From positions 33,408 to 97,407 of the forward strand of contig JBBQFQ010000013.1 in NCBI GenBank assembly GCA_038322235.1: a stretch of DNA of 64,000 nucleotides, written 5' to 3'. Shown here piece by piece: positions 8,040 to 17,257 of this stretch. Made by a program: the position numbers and the translations under genes. Source of the DNA: SZAS-18 sp038322235. Its GTDB lineage: Bacteria; Verrucomicrobiota; Verrucomicrobiia; Chthoniobacterales; SZAS-18. Positions within the stretch are counted from its first letter, which is position 1, and each line of letters opens with the position of its first letter. The notes beneath the pieces are model-generated. The model was not told the origin of the DNA. It saw only the letters and a list, made by a program, of their open reading frames with translations, and made no database searches.

Positions 8040-10670
8040 ATGTCCGATCCCGCTCCCGCCGCGCCCGCGCCGTTTTCCCACGGGGCGGCCTGGGTGCGGG
8101 CGGATTTTCATCTGCACACGATCGAGGAATCGGGAAACTCGCGCTCCTTCCGCCGGGACTATCGGGACGATGACCAGGAGGCCCGGGGGCATTATCTGCG
8201 GGACTGGTTCGACCGACTGGAGGCGGAGAACGTGCGCGTCGGGGTAATCACCAATCACAACGCCTTTCACGCCGAAGACTACCTCTGGCATGCCCGCCAG
8301 GGTCGGAAGCGCGGGATTCTCATTCTCCCCGGCGTGGAGTTGAACGTGAACCTCGGCAGCGGCATTCATACGCTCGTCGTCTTCTCGCCGGAGTGGGTCG
8401 CGGATCCGACCGACGGCGACGGCATCAATCGCTTCCTCGCCCGCCAGTTTCCCACCCGGCCCAAAGCCGGCACTCGCTCGCGCGATGGACTGCTCGATTG
8501 CCTGCAATGCCTCGAGGAATTCGGGCGGGATTACTTCGTCGTCTTCGCGCACGTGGAGAACGACAACGGCCTGCTGAAGGAGCTGCACGGAGACGCCCTC
8601 GCGGAGAACATCCGCCAATGCGGCGCGCTCTGGAATCGGCGCGTCCTCGGCCTGCAGAAGGTGAAGTCCGGAAGCGGGATCCCCGGGCGCTGGCCGAGGG
8701 ACGTGCCGGTGCCCGCCGCGGTGAGCGGATCGGATCCGAAGTCGATGCCGGAAGTCGGCGCGGGGGCGGCGACGTACCTGAAGATCGGCGAGCTCACCTT
8801 CGACTCGGTGCGTTTCGCGCTGCATGACCATCGGGAACGGGTCCGGCGCGAACCGCCCGTCGCAGCGACCGGCCCACGGCTGCACCAGATCAGCTTCACG
8901 GGCGGCCTCCTGGCCGGACAGAGCTTCGACTTTTCCCGCGCGCTCACGACGCTGATCGGTTCGCGCGGGAGCGGGAAATCGACCGTGATCGAATGCCTCC
9001 GCTACGCGCTCGATCTCGGGCTGGGCGAGGCCGAGGGCCCCTACAAGAATCAGCTCGTGCGAGCGATGCTCGCGAACGGCGGCGAGATCACGATCTGCGG
9101 CGAGAATGCGGAGGGCCAGCCGGTGACGATCACGCGTTCCCTCGATTTTCCGCCGCTCGTGCGGGTGCGGGGCAGGGCCACCGGCCTGTTGCCGGCGGCG
9201 GTCTTTCCCGGCGTGCTCTGCTTTGGCCAGAAGGACCTCGGACACCGGCACGAGAACTTCGAGGCTGAACTCTTCGCGCGGCTTTGTGGCGGCCCTTCAC
9301 CCGAGGACTCTGCGCGCGAGCGGGAGCAGCTCGCCGCGGTCGGGACCGCGCTCCGGGAGCACGAGGCCATCCTCAGGGCGCGGACCAGCGACGAGGAACT
9401 CGCGCAGGAGGCGGAGGCCGTCGGACTCCAGCTCGCGCTCTTCGAGGAAAAGGGCGTCGAGGCCCGGCTGCGCGACCTCACGCAGTTCGATGCCGACAAG
9501 CGCAGCCTCGTGGATTTCATCAGCCAGCTCGAGACCTTCCGCGCGCGTCTCGCGCCGCCCGCGGGCGAGTGGAGCGAAGTGCTGGGCGCGATCCCCGCGC
9601 TGCGGAGCACTCACCTGCAGGATCTGGCGGGAAAGATCGCCGCCGCGGCCGCGGACCTCAGTGCCGTTCAGGCCGGGCAGCTGCGGTGGCTGCGGGAAAT
9701 CGACGTCGTCCTCCGGGCCCTGCGTCTCGCTCTTCGCGAGGTGCTGGCGAAGGAACGCGTGCTGCAGGAGCAATTCTCCGCGCTCCAGCGGGAGATTCAC
9801 GCCCCGGAGCTGAATCTCGACCACTACCGCCGCCTGCGCACGCGCCACACCCAGCTCGGGAAATTGCGCGAGGCCGCGGCCAAACGCGGCGCAACCGCGG
9901 AACGCCTGCTCGAGCGCGCCGTCACCGCCGCGGGAGCGCTCCACGCCTTGTACCAGGCGTGGCATCAGCAGGAACTCGACCGGCTCGCGGAGCAAAAGGC
10001 CACCCTCCCGCCCCAGCTCGAACTTCACTCCGAAGGCGAAGGCCGGCGATGCGTCTTCGAATCGCTTCTGCGCGAGAAGCTCCAGGGAACGGGCTTTCGC
10101 AGCGCTTCGGCGCGGAAGGTCGCCGAGCGCTTTCCGAATGGTCTCGCGCTTTGGGAAGGTCGGGAGGAAATCCCTGCCCTCGTCGGCGCCGCAGATGGAC
10201 GCCGCCTGCTCGAAGCGCTCCAGGCGCACGCTGCGGCGTTCCTCGTCTTTCGCGCGCCCGACCGGCGGGAGATCCGGTTCGAGGGGAAACCGATCCAGGA
10301 GCTCTCGCTCGGTCAGCGCGCGACGGCGCTCCTCATGCTCCTCATGTCGCTGGAGAATCATCCGATCCTCCTCATCGATCAGCCCGAGGACGATCTCGAC
10401 AACGAGACGATCTTCCGCCGCGTCGTCGAGCCGCTGCTCCGGCGAAAGCATTGTTCCCAGTTCATCATCGCGACCCACAATCCGAATCTCCCCGTACTGG
10501 GCGACGCCGAACTGGTCCACTCCTGCCGCGAGGAGGCGCGCGGCCGTTACACCCACCGTTCCGGCAGCCTCGAATCCACCGAGACCCGCCGCAGCATCGT
10601 GGAGATCATGGAAGGCGGCGAGCAAGCCTTCGCTCAGCGCCAAAAAGTTTACCGACAGTGGGCAGGGTGA
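8040..10670 (+). CDS. PHP-domain / SMC-like AAA ATPase fusion (TrlF-family type)
   Basis: 876 residues from ATG 8040. The N-terminal PHP phosphoesterase domain shows RADFHLHT (about 20-26), ITNHNAFH, LPGVELNV and FAHVENDNG, which supply metal-ligand His, Glu and Asp residues. An ABC/SMC-type ATPase follows: Walker A IGSRGSGKST near 305-314, a long helical and charged coiled-coil middle (about 420-690), signature LSLGQRATALL near 754, Walker B with catalytic acid ILLIDQPEDDLD near 775, and H-loop IATHNPNLP near 808. This architecture is annotated as TrlF-family; PHP-ATPase fusions are often found in defence contexts, but no defence neighbour is visible here. The frame is open upstream through the hairpin array, but the first domain residues follow ATG 8040 closely. 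Confidence 0.85.
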   Translation: MSDPAPAAPAPFSHGAAWVRADFHLHTIEESGNSRSFRRDYRDDDQEARGHYLRDWFDRLEAENVRVGVITNHNAFHAEDYLWHARQGRKRGILILPGVELNVNLGSGIHTLVVFSPEWVADPTDGDGINRFLARQFPTRPKAGTRSRDGLLDCLQCLEEFGRDYFVVFAHVENDNGLLKELHGDALAENIRQCGALWNRRVLGLQKVKSGSGIPGRWPRDVPVPAAVSGSDPKSMPEVGAGAATYLKIGELTFDSVRFALHDHRERVRREPPVAATGPRLHQISFTGGLLAGQSFDFSRALTTLIGSRGSGKSTVIECLRYALDLGLGEAEGPYKNQLVRAMLANGGEITICGENAEGQPVTITRSLDFPPLVRVRGRATGLLPAAVFPGVLCFGQKDLGHRHENFEAELFARLCGGPSPEDSAREREQLAAVGTALREHEAILRARTSDEELAQEAEAVGLQLALFEEKGVEARLRDLTQFDADKRSLVDFISQLETFRARLAPPAGEWSEVLGAIPALRSTHLQDLAGKIAAAAADLSAVQAGQLRWLREIDVVLRALRLALREVLAKERVLQEQFSALQREIHAPELNLDHYRRLRTRHTQLGKLREAAAKRGATAERLLERAVTAAGALHALYQAWHQQELDRLAEQKATLPPQLELHSEGEGRRCVFESLLREKLQGTGFRSASARKVAERFPNGLALWEGREEIPALVGAADGRRLLEALQAHAAAFLVFRAPDRREIRFEGKPIQELSLGQRATALLMLLMSLENHPILLIDQPEDDLDNETIFRRVVEPLLRRKHCSQFIIATHNPNLPVLGDAELVHSCREEARGRYTHRSGSLESTETRRSIVEIMEGGEQAFAQRQKVYRQWAG

Positions 10671-10700
10671 CGGGCGAGTCCCACCGACGGAGGCCCCTGA

Positions 10701-10733
10701 GACCCCAAAGTGCTGGCCCACTTGATCGGGGTC
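10701..10733. terminator. Possible bidirectional terminator hairpin
   Basis: The 130 bases between the convergent PHP-ATPase and pckG stops contain GACCCC (10701-10706) paired with GGGGTC (10728-10733), enclosing a second stem AAGTG/CACTT with loop CTGGCC. No T-run follows on either strand, so this would be an atypical or factor-assisted terminator. Position between two convergent genes is the main support. Confidence 0.35.
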
Positions 10734-10799
10734 CCCACGACTTGGGTGATCGGCGCGGTCATCTGCGCGATCGCCGCGGCCGTGACGGCGGCCGGCGCG

Positions 10800-12608
10800 T
10801 CAGACGACACTCGCCTTCTGCTTCGCGAGCATCGCGGCCAGTTCGCCGGGGAGATGCGTGCCGAGCTTCTCGAAGAACTCGGCGGCGGCGTCGTAGTCGC
10901 GCTGCCACCCGGCGGCGTCATAGGCGAGACATTTGGCGAGATCGGCCTCGTTGAAGCCTTCCATGCCGCCGAGGTCGAAATCCTTGGCCTCCGGAAGCTG
11001 GCCGATCGGCGTCTGGGTCGCCCCGACGGTCCCCTCGCAGCGGTCGATGATCCATTTCATCGCCCGCATGTTCTCGCCGAAGCCAGGCCAGAGGAACTTG
11101 CCGTTCTCGTCCTTGCGGAACCAGTTCACGCCAAAGATGAGCGGCGGCTGGGTGAGCTCCCGGCCAACCTTCAGCCAGTTGGCAAAATAGTCGCCGACGT
11201 GGTAGCCGCAGAAGGGGAGCATCGCCATCGGGTCGAGGCGGAGCTGGCCAACGGTGCCGGCGGCGGCGGCGGTCATCTCGCTGCCCATCGTGGCGCCGAC
11301 GAACGTGCCGTGGGTCCAGTCAAAGGACTGATAGACGAGCGGCACGGTGGTCGCGCGACGGCCGCCGAAGATGATCGCGCTGATCGGCACGCCCTTGGGG
11401 TCGTCGAATTCGGAGGCGAGGGCCGGATTATTCGTCGCCGGGGCGGTGAAACGGCTGTTCGGATGCGCGGCCTTTTCCTCGCTCGCGGGCGTCCACGGGT
11501 TGCCGAGCCAGTCGGTGCATTGCGCGGGCGGCTCGCCATCCTTGCCCTCCCACCAGACATCGCCGTCCGGAGTTTTCGCCACGTTCGTGTAGATCGTGTC
11601 GCGCTCGATCGTCCGCATCGCGTTTGGATTCGTGTGGTAGTTCGTTCCCGGCGCGACGCCGAAATAGCCGAACTCGGGATTGATCGCGTAGAGTCGCCCG
11701 TCGTCGCCGCGCTGCATCCAGGCGATGTCGTCACCGACCGTCGTGACCTTCCAGCCCGCGAAGTGCGCGGGCGGGATGAGCATGGAGAAATTCGTTTTGC
11801 CGCACGCGCTTGGGAAAGCGGCCGCGATGTAATGCTTCTTCCCCGCGGGCGATTCCGCGCAGAGCAGCAGCATGTGCTCCGCCATCCAGCCTTGGGTGCG
11901 CGCGAGATATGAGCCGATGCGCAGGGCGAGGCATTTCTTGCCGAGCAGCGCATTGCCGCCGTAGCCGGAGCCCACCGAGATGATCTCGTTATCCTGCGGG
12001 AAATGGCAGATGAAGCGACGTTCGGGATTTAGATCGAGCGTCGAGTGCAGGCCCTTGTTGAAGTCGCCGTTGGTGCCGGCCCGCTCGTAGGCGGCTTTTC
12101 CCATGCGGGACATGATCCGCATGTTGAGCACGACGTAGATCGAATCCGTGATCTCCACGCCCACCTGGGTGAGCGGCGATGCGGCGGGTCCCATCATGTA
12201 GGGCACCACGAACATCGTCCGCCCCTTCATCGAGCCGGCGACCAGCCCGTGCATCTTTGCCCGCATCTCCGCCGGGTCGGCCCAGTTGTTCGTTGGTCCC
12301 GCCTCGTCCTGCGTGGGCGTGCAGATAAAGGTAAGCTGCTCGACGCGCGCGACGTCGTTCGGATGCGAGCGGCTGTAGTAGGAGCCCGGGAGTTTTTCCT
12401 GATTGAGCGGCTCGAGCACGCCCATCCGCACCGCTTCGCTGGTGAGGAAGGCTTTCTCCGCCTCCGAGCCGTCGCAGTAAAACACCTGGTCCGGCCGACA
12501 CTCCGCCACGCATTCCTCGATCCACGCGGTCAGACGGGCATGCGCGCTGGGTTTCGCGGAGCCGAGGCCGGCGGGAATGGCGGCGAGGAGACGATCAGGG
12601 GTGCTCAT
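10800..12608 (-). CDS. pckG: Phosphoenolpyruvate carboxykinase (GTP)
   Basis: 602 residues, full length for the GTP-dependent class. It catalyses oxaloacetate + GTP to PEP + GDP + CO2, the first committed step of gluconeogenesis, in the cytosol. Characteristic segments are ARVEQLTFICT near the N-terminus, TMFVVPYMMGP, the kinase P-loop AAFPSACGKTN near residues 262-272, TVGDDIAWM (metal-binding acid), NPEFGYFGVAPGTNYHTNPN, and the guanine-binding region FGVNWFRKDENGKFLWPGFG. All key residues appear intact. It stands as a single gene between the convergent PHP-ATPase and the divergent small membrane protein. Confidence 0.97.
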   Translation of the reverse strand: MSTPDRLLAAIPAGLGSAKPSAHARLTAWIEECVAECRPDQVFYCDGSEAEKAFLTSEAVRMGVLEPLNQEKLPGSYYSRSHPNDVARVEQLTFICTPTQDEAGPTNNWADPAEMRAKMHGLVAGSMKGRTMFVVPYMMGPAASPLTQVGVEITDSIYVVLNMRIMSRMGKAAYERAGTNGDFNKGLHSTLDLNPERRFICHFPQDNEIISVGSGYGGNALLGKKCLALRIGSYLARTQGWMAEHMLLLCAESPAGKKHYIAAAFPSACGKTNFSMLIPPAHFAGWKVTTVGDDIAWMQRGDDGRLYAINPEFGYFGVAPGTNYHTNPNAMRTIERDTIYTNVAKTPDGDVWWEGKDGEPPAQCTDWLGNPWTPASEEKAAHPNSRFTAPATNNPALASEFDDPKGVPISAIIFGGRRATTVPLVYQSFDWTHGTFVGATMGSEMTAAAAGTVGQLRLDPMAMLPFCGYHVGDYFANWLKVGRELTQPPLIFGVNWFRKDENGKFLWPGFGENMRAMKWIIDRCEGTVGATQTPIGQLPEAKDFDLGGMEGFNEADLAKCLAYDAAGWQRDYDAAAEFFEKLGTHLPGELAAMLAKQKASVV

Positions 12609-12869
12609 GAGTCGGACAACGGTAAGGGGAGAAGGAAAACGCCCTCGCCGCGGGGTCGGACAAGGGCGTCAAAATTTCGGGTACCCTTGGATTAACTCCC
12701 CGACCCGTCCGGCTGGCAACGGATTTTGTCGACCTCCTGCACCCGGGAATGGAAATAGTTATCCGCGGCGCGGAACGGGAGCGGGAGGCGATTTCGGTGC
12801 CGGCGATCCGGCCGGAGAAGAACGGCCCGAAGCGGACTTGGGCTCGACACGTTCGGCGCGGCCCGATAG

Positions 12870-13367
12870 ATGCCGCGGATGGATCCGACACCGCCTCTCT
12901 CGATCAGTCCGAACCTCACGGCGCTTTTTACGCAGGTGAAGAGCGGGGCGAACTGGTTCTACTTGATCGCGGGGGTTTCGGTGGTGAATGCGGTCCTCGC
13001 GCTCTCGGGCTCGACAACGCAGTTCATTCTCGGGCTTACGATCACGCAATTCATCGACGGAGAGCTGGCCGGCATCGCGCCGAATGCGAAATGGCTGGCG
13101 CTCGTCTTCGACGCTGTTTTCGCCGCGGTCTTGGTGGCCTGTGCGATTCAGGGCGGGAAGGCGCAGGTCTGGGCCTTTGCGGTCGGTCTGGCGCTCTACC
13201 TCGTCGACTGCGGCCTGTTTGCCTTCTTGGCGCTCGGTGTCGGCGGCGGTGCTAGCGGCCTGATCATCGGTGCGGCCTTCCGCATCTTCGCGCTCTATTC
13301 GATCTTCACGGGCCTGCAGGCGGCGCGGCAGTTGGGGAAGCTGCGGGCGGGTGCCCCGGCGCCGTGA
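12870..13367 (+). CDS. Small four-helix membrane protein of unknown function
   Basis: 165 residues with about four hydrophobic segments (WFYLIAGVSVVNAVLALSG, WLALVFDAVFAAVLVACAI, VWAFAVGLALYLVDCGLFAF, and the Gly/Ala-rich stretch ending IIGAAFRIFALYSIFTGL). The N-terminal NLTALFTQVKSGANWFYLIAG suggests an amphipathic lead-in. No catalytic motif is seen. An alternative ATG lies four codons downstream at 12879. It is divergent from pckG, and its last 62 bases overlap the end of the convergent PAP2/phosphatase gene, an unusually long tail-to-tail overlap. Confidence 0.7.
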   Translation: MPRMDPTPPLSISPNLTALFTQVKSGANWFYLIAGVSVVNAVLALSGSTTQFILGLTITQFIDGELAGIAPNAKWLALVFDAVFAAVLVACAIQGGKAQVWAFAVGLALYLVDCGLFAFLALGVGGGASGLIIGAAFRIFALYSIFTGLQAARQLGKLRAGAPAP

Positions 13368-14649
13368 GAGGCTGCCGCTCGGCAAACGCCCGCAACGCCG
13401 CTTCGGCCTCGGGACGAACCACGATGCCGGGACGCGCCTCGCGAAGGCGCGCCAGGGCGGAGTCGGCGTCAGCGGCGAGGCCGGTCGCGATCAGCCACGC
13501 GCCGACGATGGCGGCGCTGCGCGAGAATCCAATCTTGCAGTGGACATACGCGATCCCGGACGCGGCTTGTTCGCGGAGAAACGCCACCGCTTCGTCGAGC
13601 TGGGCGGGCGTGGGCGCGGTGAGGTCGAGAATGGGCAGGTTGCGATAGGCGATCGTGCGGAACGGCGCGGCTTCCGAAAACTCGGCGGTGAGATCGAGTA
13701 CCGCGGTAACGCCGCCGCGCACCGCGGTGGCGGCCTCGGCGTCGTCGAGCACGCGCCCGAGCCAGAGGCCGGGCGCGACGACGTCCCACGCGCGGGCGTG
13801 TCCGCGATAATGCCGCAGCGAGAGCCATTGGCCCGCGAGGCTCGGAGCGAGGACGAGTTTCGTCGCGAGCGGAAGCTGGCCGCGCTCTTTCCGATAGATG
13901 GCAGCACCGAGTCCGAAATATCCGGCGGCCACCAATCCGCAGGCCAGCGCGGGCCAGAGCAGCGCGATTCCCACCCAGCGCGTCGCGAGCGCAACGACCA
14001 GCAGCACGATCGCGCCGGCGGCGTAGTATGCGCCGATCCGCGGATTCCTCGTAACGGGCGCATCCGTCGGATGCTCGCGGAACGCGTAAAGACCTAGGAC
14101 GCCCAGCATGAGCCCGCCGACGAGATCAATGACGTGGTGCTGCCAGGTGAAGAGCGTGGAAGCCGCCACGGCGGCAAACCAAGCGAGAATGACGACCCGC
14201 CAGATGCCGCGGAGGTGGCGGGCGTATTTCTCGATCAGCAGCACTCCCAGCGCGATGTGCAGCGACGGGAAAAGATTGTAGGGCAAGTCCGCGGCCGTGA
14301 AGGCCGCGAAGACGAATCCGAGCCAGCCCTCCGCCTGCGGCCGAGGAACGGCGAGTTTCAGCGGCAGCAGAAGAAAACAGACGCCCGCGCAGAGGATGGC
14401 AAAGACGATTCGCTGCGCGAAGACGCGGAGTTCGCGCCGGTCGGCGCAGAGGAACGGAGCGGCGACGAAGAAGAGATCGATCGAGAGGTACGGAATGATG
14501 AAGGCGGGCAGGAACGGAATCGCGCGTTCCCACGCGAAGTAAAATGTCCCCACCTCTGCCCGCTGCGACGTGATCCAATTCGTCGCGGCGTAGACCGCGA
14601 TGAAGAGCGCGGAAAGCGCGACGGAAGTGCGGAGTGCCGCCGCCTTCAT
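13306..14649 (-). CDS. ynbD: PAP2 / dual-specificity phosphatase fusion, YnbD-like
   Basis: 447 residues. The N-terminal half is a membrane PAP2-type phosphatase: six or so helices with K-L-A-V-P-R-P, then FPSLHIALG, then FTWQHHVIDLVGG, the three PAP2 motifs. The C-terminal third is a cysteine phosphatase with VHCKIGFSRSAAI, the C-x5-R signature (Cys about 371). This pairing matches E. coli YnbD, an inner-membrane protein of the ynbABCD lipid cluster. It probably removes phosphate from a lipid intermediate. ATG 14649 overlaps the stop of the upstream gene by four bases (ATGA), so translation is likely coupled. A longer start would enter the neighbouring gene. Confidence 0.85.
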   Translation of the reverse strand: MKAAALRTSVALSALFIAVYAATNWITSQRAEVGTFYFAWERAIPFLPAFIIPYLSIDLFFVAAPFLCADRRELRVFAQRIVFAILCAGVCFLLLPLKLAVPRPQAEGWLGFVFAAFTAADLPYNLFPSLHIALGVLLIEKYARHLRGIWRVVILAWFAAVAASTLFTWQHHVIDLVGGLMLGVLGLYAFREHPTDAPVTRNPRIGAYYAAGAIVLLVVALATRWVGIALLWPALACGLVAAGYFGLGAAIYRKERGQLPLATKLVLAPSLAGQWLSLRHYRGHARAWDVVAPGLWLGRVLDDAEAATAVRGGVTAVLDLTAEFSEAAPFRTIAYRNLPILDLTAPTPAQLDEAVAFLREQAASGIAYVHCKIGFSRSAAIVGAWLIATGLAADADSALARLREARPGIVVRPEAEAALRAFAERQPLTAPGHPPAASPTAAPPAGP

Positions 14650-16367
14650 CCGGCGATCCGGCGGGCGACCGAAACCGAGAAGATCCCCGAGGCATCGATT
14701 TCTTCGCGGAGTTTTTCGAAGCCCGCGGCGCGAACGAGTTGATCCATCTCCGCCTGCGTTCGCCGGCGCATGATCCAAGGCTCGCCTTCTCGGTTGGTCA
14801 GGACGCGGGCGATGAACTCCACCTGGGGGTGCCAGGGCTGATTCGTGTAGAGCAGGTGCCCGCCGGGCGCGATCGCCTCGGCGAGCCCGGCCAGCGCGGT
14901 CCGCACCGGCGCGTTCGAGGGGAAGAGCTCGAACAATCCCGAGACGATCCCGATGGTGGGGCGCGGCTGGATCGCTGCGACCGAGGCGCGCTCGAACGCA
15001 TCGGCGCGCTCGAAGCTGATGTGCCGGAGTCCGAGATCGTGCGCGAGCACGCGGGCGACGGCGAGGTTCTCCTCCTTGTAGTCGCGCAACACGGCGCTCG
15101 CGGGGATGTCGCCGAGTTTCGCGAGCGTCGCGAGGACATAGCGGGCGCCGCCGCAGGCGAGATCGACGATGCGCACCGGCTGCCCGGCGGCGTGGGTCTC
15201 CTCGATCACCGCGGTGAGCAGCATCTCGAGGTGTACGCGTCGTTGCCGGATGCCCGACCAGCCCACGCTCCCCAGATAGTTTGCGTCGATCATCCGACCC
15301 AGCAGGCTCAGGCCGCGCGGATTGTTTTCGTAGACGTAATCGAGCGTGCTGCCGGAATCGAACCCCGTCCGCCAGCCCAGGCGGATGCCTTCGCTGAGCT
15401 GGCCGATCGTTTTCATGAACCCGCGCGTCAGCGCGAAGATCGGACTCCCCGGACCGCGGAGGCGGTCATACTCGGACTTGGTGAATCCGCCTTCGTCGGC
15501 CTTCAGCAACGAGATTTCGGCGGCGGGTTGGGCAAAGCGCTCTTCGATGAACCGGCGGCAGCGCGCGAAGACCCGCGCCCGTTCCTGCTCGTGAAAGATG
15601 GCATGACCGAAACCGTCGAAGACCTCCATCTCCTTCACCGGCGAGGAGAGTCGCTCGAAGAACGTTCGCTGCGCGCCGAGCTGCACCACCCAATCGGAAC
15701 CGGCCGCGAGGATCAGCGTCGGCGTGGTGATCGCCCCGGCATCCGCGACGAGACGCGCGGAGGTGTCGTGAAGGTCGAGGAGGATGTTCACGGCGATCTG
15801 CCGGAAGATGAGTGGATCGGCCTCGTAAGCTGCGGCCTCGGCGGGATCGTGCGTGAGCATCTTTGCCTTCACGTAACTCTTCACGTACCCGCCCCCGATC
15901 GTCGCGTGCTTCAGGCGCAGCGCCGGGACGGCAAACGGCACGTAGAGCTTCACCCGGAAGGCCGGCGTCGCGAGAATGAGGCCGCGGATCGGTGGCGCAT
16001 AGTCATGCACCCACGCGGTGGCGAGGACCGCGCCCACGCTGTGGGCGAGGATCAGGATGTCCGACACCGAGATCCCGTGCGCGCGGCTGACGTCGCGGAC
16101 GAAGGCATCCACATCCTTGATCATGACCGCGAGATTCTCCGCCGAGCCCCGCTCGCCATCGGAGCGGCCGTGCCCGCGGGCATCCCAGGCGAAGAACGCC
16201 GTGTCCTCCAGCGCGAGACCATCGATCGTCTCCTGCCACCGCCCGGAGTGCTCATGGCCCCGGTGGAAGAGGAGAACCGCGCGCGTCGCAGGCTTGGCCG
16301 GCAGCCAGGCGCGGTAGAACAGCTTCGCGCCGTCCCAGGTGGTCATCGTCAGCTCGGTCGGAGTCAT
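14646..16367 (-). CDS. ynbC: Alpha/beta hydrolase - SAM methyltransferase fusion, YnbC-like
   Basis: 573 residues. Residues 1 to about 290 form a monoacylglycerol-lipase-like alpha/beta hydrolase: LLFHRGHEHSGRW oxyanion region, nucleophile Ser110 in LILAHSVGAVLA, acid in LILAAGSDWVV, and His in GFGHAIFHE. From about residue 385 a class I methyltransferase follows, with SAM-binding motif VRIVDLACGGARYVLATL and a motif-IV-like ALAEAIAPGGHLLYTNQPW region. The same two-domain order and length characterise E. coli YnbC (about 585 residues). With ynbA upstream and ynbD overlapping downstream it likely remodels or methylates a glycerophospholipid. The real substrate is not established. Confidence 0.87.
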   Translation of the reverse strand: MTPTELTMTTWDGAKLFYRAWLPAKPATRAVLLFHRGHEHSGRWQETIDGLALEDTAFFAWDARGHGRSDGERGSAENLAVMIKDVDAFVRDVSRAHGISVSDILILAHSVGAVLATAWVHDYAPPIRGLILATPAFRVKLYVPFAVPALRLKHATIGGGYVKSYVKAKMLTHDPAEAAAYEADPLIFRQIAVNILLDLHDTSARLVADAGAITTPTLILAAGSDWVVQLGAQRTFFERLSSPVKEMEVFDGFGHAIFHEQERARVFARCRRFIEERFAQPAAEISLLKADEGGFTKSEYDRLRGPGSPIFALTRGFMKTIGQLSEGIRLGWRTGFDSGSTLDYVYENNPRGLSLLGRMIDANYLGSVGWSGIRQRRVHLEMLLTAVIEETHAAGQPVRIVDLACGGARYVLATLAKLGDIPASAVLRDYKEENLAVARVLAHDLGLRHISFERADAFERASVAAIQPRPTIGIVSGLFELFPSNAPVRTALAGLAEAIAPGGHLLYTNQPWHPQVEFIARVLTNREGEPWIMRRRTQAEMDQLVRAAGFEKLREEIDASGIFSVSVARRIAG

Positions 16368-16495
16368 CGGTTCGGATTAATACGGATTCCCCGGGAGACC
16401 GTCGCAGACATTATCGAAAGGAGCAGAGCTGAGAGGAAGAAAGACGATGATCGCCCCAGCCGGGAATAGAAGGAGATGCCCGGCCCGTCGCTTAT

Positions 16496-17170
16496 TCAAT
16501 CCCAGCGGGTGGTGGCGTCGCGGGTCCGCAGCGAGGCGAGAATCCGGGCGAGACGCACCCAGGCCGTCTGGGCGCATCCGGCCACGACGGCGAGGCACGT
16601 CCAGTCGAGCACGGTCAGACCGAGCCAGCGCGGGTTGGTCCCGCGCACCCACCAGATGACGAACGTGAGCCAGGTGCCGAGACTCACGGCCACCATGCGG
16701 AAGGGCTTGGACATCACGCCGCCGAACTCGCGCCGTGCGCCCACCGCCTGACCAAAAATCCCGATGTAGGCGGTGAAAACGGCGAAGATCGCCGCCCAGT
16801 AGCCCGGGAACGGCGAATTCCAGCCGCTGTGAGCGATTCCGGCAAAGATCAGGACGTCGGAGACGCGATCGGGCACTTCATTGAGGATCTCCCCGCGGAG
16901 GCTGGCCTTTCCGGCCGCCAGCGCGACCATCCCGTCGAGCATGTTGAGCCACAGGCGGACATAGCAGAGGATGGGCGCCGCGACGAGGAGGAGCGGCTGG
17001 CTGGCCGACCACCAAAAGCAGGCCGCGGCCCCGGCGGCGGCGACCACCGATCCGTACGAGATCGTGTCCGGGTGAACGCCCGCCCGGACGCAGAACCGGA
17101 CGGCCAGATGGGCGGTCGAGCGGAAGGCGTCCGCGATCGGTCTTCGGGCCGAGGGCTCGTAGTCGCTCAT
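16496..17170 (-). CDS. ynbA: CDP-alcohol phosphatidyltransferase, YnbA-like
   Basis: 224 residues, about six transmembrane helices. The catalytic region runs LNMLDGMVALAAGK, then SLRGEILNEVPDRVSD. Against the family rule D-x2-D-G-x2-A-R-x8-G-x3-D-x3-D, the first and third Asp are Asn, and the Arg after Ala is Leu. The Asn substitutions fit my recollection of E. coli YnbA, so they seem a subfamily trait; the Leu is an extra departure. The enzyme would join a phosphatidyl group from CDP-diacylglycerol to an alcohol in the inner membrane. It lies 128 bases upstream of ynbC on the same strand, and the ynbB (CDP-diglyceride synthase-like) gene usually between them is absent. Confidence 0.85.
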   Translation of the reverse strand: MSDYEPSARRPIADAFRSTAHLAVRFCVRAGVHPDTISYGSVVAAAGAAACFWWSASQPLLLVAAPILCYVRLWLNMLDGMVALAAGKASLRGEILNEVPDRVSDVLIFAGIAHSGWNSPFPGYWAAIFAVFTAYIGIFGQAVGARREFGGVMSKPFRMVAVSLGTWLTFVIWWVRGTNPRWLGLTVLDWTCLAVVAGCAQTAWVRLARILASLRTRDATTRWD

Positions 17171-17257
17171 GGGCGGGAATTTACGGTCGCCGTGCCGGAG
17201 CGCGAGGGGAACAACGACCCCGGGAGTCGGGTGGCGTTCGAGGTCGGCGCCAGCAGA

